From: Seohaeicola sp024304985
Lineage (GTDB): Bacteria; Pseudomonadota; Alphaproteobacteria; Rhodobacterales; Rhodobacteraceae
Direction of reading: 5' to 3'
Length of the DNA: 64,000 nucleotides
Assembly: GCF_028802875.1 (NCBI RefSeq)
Contig: NZ_JARAMP010000003.1
Coordinates: forward strand, 62,001 to 126,000
The notes beneath the pieces were generated by a model. That model was not told where the DNA came from. It saw nothing but the letters and a program-made list of their open reading frames with translations, and did not search any database. Position numbers and translations under genes: made by a program. Of the stretch, positions 61,250 through 64,000 are shown piece after piece. Position 1 is the first letter of the stretch. The number at the start of each line of letters is the position of its first letter.

Positions 61250-61453
61250 ATGCAGCTTTACCGTTTCCTGACCGCAGACGATACATCCGCCTTTTGCCAC
61301 AAGGTGACCGAGGCGCTGAACAAGGGTTGGGTGCTGCATGGCGGCCCGACCTATGCGTTCGATGCGGCCAATGGCGTGATGCGCTGTGGGCAAGCCGTCA
61401 CCAAGGAGGTGCAAGGCACCTATTCCCCTGAACTCAGTCTTGGAGAGCAGTGA
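61250..61453 (+). CDS. DUF1737 small protein
   Basis: A 67-residue cytosolic protein. The central KVTEALNKGWVLHGGPTYAFD is the DUF1737 signature; function unknown. The ATG at 61250 (GTGAAGTG just before) starts 4 nt after nnrU and ends immediately at the mch ATG, so all three are tightly linked. Confidence 0.85.
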   Translation: MQLYRFLTADDTSAFCHKVTEALNKGWVLHGGPTYAFDAANGVMRCGQAVTKEVQGTYSPELSLGEQ

Positions 61454-62512
61454 ATGAAAGTCCCGCAATTTCATGTGGTTCCGATCAAGACAAGCGCGGG
61501 TCGGTTCTTTGAGGACTATCGTATAGGGCAGGTGATCGACCATGCCGTGCCGCGCACGGTGTCGGGCGGAGAGCGGGCGATGTATCACGCGCTTTATCCG
61601 ATGCGGCATGCCTTGTATTCGTCGGATGAATTCGCGCGCGCCTGTGGTCTGCCGGAAAGCCCGCTGGATGATCTGGCGGCGTTTCACATCGTCTTTGGCA
61701 AGACCGTGCCCGATGTGTCTTTGAACGCGATTGCCAATCTGGGCTATGCCGAGGGGCGCTGGCTGAAGCCCGTCTATGCGGGGGATACGATCCGCTCGAC
61801 TTCCGAGGTGATCGGGCTGAAGCAGAATTCCAACGGGCAGTCGGGCGTGGTCTATGTGCGCACGCGCGGCCTGAACCAGCGGGACGAGGTGGTGCTGGAT
61901 TATGTGCGCTGGGTGATGGTGCGCAAGAACGATACCAGCGCACCAGCGCCGGAGACGGTGGTGCCGGAACTGGCGCAGGCCCTGACGCCGGATCAGCTTG
62001 TGGTGCCCGAGGGGCTGGATTTCACGAACCATGATTTCACCTTGTCCGGCGCGCCGCATCGCTGGGGCGATTACGAGATCGGCGAGACGATCGACCATGT
62101 GGATGGTGTGACGGTCGAGGAGGCCGAGCACATGATCGCCACGCGGCTGTGGCAGAACACCGCCAAGGTGCATTTCGACGCCACGCAGCGTGCGGATGGG
62201 CGGCGGCTGATCTATGGCGGGCATGTGATCAGCATGGCGCGGGCGCTGTCCTTCAATGGTCTGGCCAATGCGCAGATGATCGTGGGTCTGAACGCGGGCG
62301 CCCATGCCAACCCCTGTTTCAGTGGCGACACGATCCGCGCCTGGTCCGAGGTGCTGGACAAGGCCGAGACATCAGCGCCGGGCGTGGGGGCGATCCGGTT
62401 GCGGCTGGTCGCGACCAATGCGGCGGGGGCGTTCCGCCTGAAAAGCGACGATGGCAAGTATCAGCCGCATGTGTTGCTGGATCTGGATTACTGGGCATTG
62501 ATGCCGATGTGA
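61454..62512 (+). CDS. mch: Mesaconyl-CoA hydratase (beta-methylmalyl-CoA dehydratase)
   Basis: A 352-residue protein of two MaoC-like hot-dog halves, typical of the Mch hydratase of the ethylmalonyl-CoA pathway (R. sphaeroides form about 343 aa). The N-half has FEDYRIGQVIDHAVPRTVSGGE and the C-half IGETIDHVDGVTVEEAEHM and YGGHVISMARALSFNG. It converts mesaconyl-C1-CoA to beta-methylmalyl-CoA, which Mcl1 then splits to glyoxylate and propionyl-CoA. It follows the DUF1737 gene without a gap, and a TGTGATCACA box overlaps its stop. Confidence 0.9.
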   Translation: MKVPQFHVVPIKTSAGRFFEDYRIGQVIDHAVPRTVSGGERAMYHALYPMRHALYSSDEFARACGLPESPLDDLAAFHIVFGKTVPDVSLNAIANLGYAEGRWLKPVYAGDTIRSTSEVIGLKQNSNGQSGVVYVRTRGLNQRDEVVLDYVRWVMVRKNDTSAPAPETVVPELAQALTPDQLVVPEGLDFTNHDFTLSGAPHRWGDYEIGETIDHVDGVTVEEAEHMIATRLWQNTAKVHFDATQRADGRRLIYGGHVISMARALSFNGLANAQMIVGLNAGAHANPCFSGDTIRAWSEVLDKAETSAPGVGAIRLRLVATNAAGAFRLKSDDGKYQPHVLLDLDYWALMPM

Positions 62513-62517
62513 TCACA
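62508..62517. promoter_or_regulatory. Solitary TGTGATCACA box at the mch stop
   Basis: A single perfect copy of the TCA-type box spans the mch TGA, 133 bp (start to start) upstream of the sdhC twin boxes. It could be an auxiliary looping site or chance within coding sequence. Confidence 0.5.
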
Positions 62518-62837
62518 AAATGCGTGACCGGTTTCGCAGGGGTTCGGGTGCCGACATGGGCAAAAGCCTGCTTGTCCTGCCCGGATCTGGGCGGGTTTAC
62601 GTCGCGTGATTCCCCTTTGAGGGGATGCGATGGGTGCGTTTGTGATCACAGCTAAACCTGTTGTGATCACGAAACCCTTCATTGCGTCACTTCGCGCAGA
62701 TTTTTCTGCATCTCGGGGCTGTGCTGACGTGACAGAGCCGCTAAAAAGAGTATCAAGGCCGCAAAAGGCATCGAAAGGTATACCGTCGTGTGCAATGTTG
62801 GCGCCGGTCCTTTCGCAACCCAAGAAGGAAGGGACAC
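62513..62837. other. 325-bp gene-free stretch upstream of sdhC
   Basis: The spacer between mch and sdhC. It holds the rest of the solitary box, the short hairpin TCCCCT-TTG-AGGGGA at 62611-62625, the twin boxes at 62641-62671 and an AT-richer region (62671-62760) where the sdh promoter probably lies. No gene of credible length is seen in it. Confidence 0.7.
62641..62671 (+). promoter_or_regulatory. Twin TGTGATCACA/TGTGATCACG boxes upstream of sdhC
   Basis: A perfect box at 62641-62650 and a box with one mismatch at 62662-62671, again 21 bp start to start, as upstream of sucC. They lie 167-197 bp upstream of the sdhC start. Confidence 0.75.
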
Positions 62838-63221
62838 ATGGCTGACGTGAACCGGGGCAACCGCCCGCTTTCGCCGCACCTGTCAATCTATCGCCCGCAG
62901 CTGACCTCGATCACCTCGATCCTGACGCGGATCACCGGCAACGCGCTGATCCTGGCCGCGTTGCTGATCGTGTGGTGGTTTCTGGCAGCTGCAACCTCGC
63001 CCGAGTATTTCGCCATTGCGGATGGGGTGATCACCAGTTGGTTCGGGGATCTGGTGATGTTCCTGTCGCTGTGGGCGCTGTGGTATCACACGCTGGCGGG
63101 TGTGCGGCATCTGATCTGGGACAATGCGGTGGGTCTGGACCTGCCGACCGCCTACAAGCTGGGTTATGCGGTGATCGGCGGGTCGGTGCTGCTGACCCTG
63201 CTGACCGTGGCCGTGATCTGA
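62838..63221 (+). CDS. sdhC: Succinate dehydrogenase cytochrome b556 subunit
   Basis: A 127-residue membrane anchor with three helices (about 34-52, 66-86, 104-126) carrying the b heme and the quinone site. RPLSPHLSIYRPQLTSITSILTRITG (9-34) is the invariant start, and His84 in LWYHTLAGVRHLIWD is the likely heme ligand. ATG 62838 is preceded by GGAAGGGA. It opens the sdhCDA(B) operon. Confidence 0.95.
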   Translation: MADVNRGNRPLSPHLSIYRPQLTSITSILTRITGNALILAALLIVWWFLAAATSPEYFAIADGVITSWFGDLVMFLSLWALWYHTLAGVRHLIWDNAVGLDLPTAYKLGYAVIGGSVLLTLLTVAVI

Positions 63222-63232
63222 GGAGGATGGAC

Positions 63233-63604
63233 ATGCGTTACCTGACCGACCGCAAACGCGCCATGGGCATGGGATCGGCCAAGACGGGCACGGCCCATTT
63301 CTGGTCGATGAAAGTGTCTTCCGTCGCGTTGCTGATCCTGATCCCCTTGTTCGTGTTCACCTTCGGGCCGATGCTGGGCGCGCCGCATGCGGATGTGCTG
63401 GCCCACTTCGCGCGGCCTTTCCCGGCCATCGTGGCAGGGTTGACCCTGATCGTTGGATTCAAACATTTCAACGACGGTGCCCAAACCATGATCGAGGACT
63501 ATGTCCACGGGACGACACAGAAAATCGTGATCATCGCGGTGACCTGCCTGAGCTATGGCGCAGCGGCCACCGGGCTGTTCGCCATCGCCAAGATCGCGCT
63601 TTAA
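63233..63604 (+). CDS. sdhD: Succinate dehydrogenase membrane anchor subunit
   Basis: The second anchor, 123 residues, three helices; the GTAHFWSMKVSSVALL start and GFKHFNDGAQTMIEDYVHG are typical of alphaproteobacterial SdhD. I chose ATG 63233 because a GGAGG lies at 63222-63226; the ATG at 63227 is too close. It lies 11 bp after sdhC. Confidence 0.94.
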   Translation: MRYLTDRKRAMGMGSAKTGTAHFWSMKVSSVALLILIPLFVFTFGPMLGAPHADVLAHFARPFPAIVAGLTLIVGFKHFNDGAQTMIEDYVHGTTQKIVIIAVTCLSYGAAATGLFAIAKIAL

Positions 63605-63622
63605 TTTTCGGAGACCGTTGCA

Positions 63623-64000
63623 ATGGCAGCTTATGAATATGAAACCCACGACTATGACGTCGTGGTGGTCGGGGCCGGCGGGGCCGGTCTGCGCGCGACG
63701 CTGGGCATGGCCGAACAAGGGCTGCGCACCGCATGCGTGACCAAGGTGTTCCCGACCCGCTCGCATACCGTGGCGGCGCAGGGTGGAATCGCGGCGTCCC
63801 TGTCGAACATGGGTCCGGATCACTGGCAGTGGCACATGTATGACACCGTCAAGGGGTCGGACTGGCTGGGTGATACGGACGCGATGGAATACCTCGCCCG
63901 TGAAGCGCCCAAGGCGGTGTACGAGCTGGAACATTACGGCGTGCCGTTTTCCCGCACCGAAGAGGGCAAGATCTATCAGCGCCCCTTTGGTGGTCACACG
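63623..64000 (+). CDS. sdhA: Succinate dehydrogenase flavoprotein subunit (5' part)
   Basis: The first 126 codons are visible, then the window ends. They include the FAD-binding VVVVGAGGAGLRATLG (13-28) and FPTRSHTVAAQGGI (near 43), whose His carries the covalent flavin. Oxidises succinate to fumarate. A CGGAGA site precedes the ATG at 63623. sdhB is expected beyond the window. Confidence 0.96.
   Translation, partial: MAAYEYETHDYDVVVVGAGGAGLRATLGMAEQGLRTACVTKVFPTRSHTVAAQGGIAASLSNMGPDHWQWHMYDTVKGSDWLGDTDAMEYLAREAPKAVYELEHYGVPFSRTEEGKIYQRPFGGHT

Overview
The window reads as chromosomal core DNA of an alphaproteobacterium, most likely Rhodobacteraceae (Roseobacter/Rhodobacter type). The grounds are high GC, many 1-8 nt overlapping starts and stops, an aa3-oxidase subunit IV micro-gene, a TIGR02302-type low-complexity membrane protein, ethylmalonyl-CoA-pathway enzymes (Mcl2, Mch) beside sdh, and a plant-type glutamate-cysteine ligase. 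I saw no prophage, insertion sequence, CRISPR array, rRNA or tRNA.

Layout. 1-6 kb: gshA, then on the minus strand pyrB, two small unknown genes, a dihydroorotase homologue lacking its metal ligands, and plsY. 6-13 kb: a family-4-like uracil-DNA glycosylase, a LysE exporter, moaB and an RND efflux pair. 13-20 kb: a DsbD-alpha-like protein, yqgE, Sua5, an acyl-CoA dehydrogenase, an MBL hydrolase, a small conserved protein, cytochrome oxidase subunit IV and a lipoprotein. 20-25.8 kb: azlCD, mobAB, a membrane protein, greA and ETF-QO. 25.9-31 kb: a TPR protein, ispE, a polyprenyl diphosphate synthase, a DUF2007 protein, a TrmN6-like methyltransferase and a YdcH-like protein. 31-36 kb: an MhqD/MhqO-like pair, phbB, phbA, an EAL protein and tag. 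36-43 kb: tlpA, divergent argH with two lipoproteins, a DUF2834 protein, lysA and TIGR02302. 43-47.6 kb: a zinc-ribbon protein, ftsEX, plsC and a PPOX protein. 47.6-58.4 kb: a minus-strand TCA block, read in transcription order as mdh, sucC, sucD, sucA, sucB, glycosyltransferase, MAPEG, lpd. 58.5-64 kb: a TSUP permease, a secreted protein, mcl2, nnrU, a DUF1737 protein, mch and sdhCDA (sdhA is cut by the window end).

How it fits together. The last 16 kb encodes a nearly contiguous TCA-cycle module (2-oxoglutarate dehydrogenase E1/E2/E3, succinyl-CoA synthetase, succinate dehydrogenase, malate dehydrogenase) beside C2-assimilation enzymes that deliver glyoxylate, acetyl-CoA and propionyl-CoA. 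Identical twin TGTGATCACA-type boxes with 21-bp spacing precede both sucC and sdhC, which suggests one regulator for both operons.

The most unusual non-coding signals are a 19-nt motif (TATTTnnGGCAAGAwGAAG) found six times, each just after a stop codon and in the sense direction of the gene before it; the twin TCA boxes; and a 47-bp tandem array of long palindromes between pyrB-linked genes and pyrC. The most notable protein-level oddities are the metal-ligand-free dihydroorotase, the uracil-DNA glycosylase lacking three of the four expected Fe-S cysteines, and a two-lipoyl-domain SucB. All functional names are from reading motifs and general family resemblance; no database search was possible.
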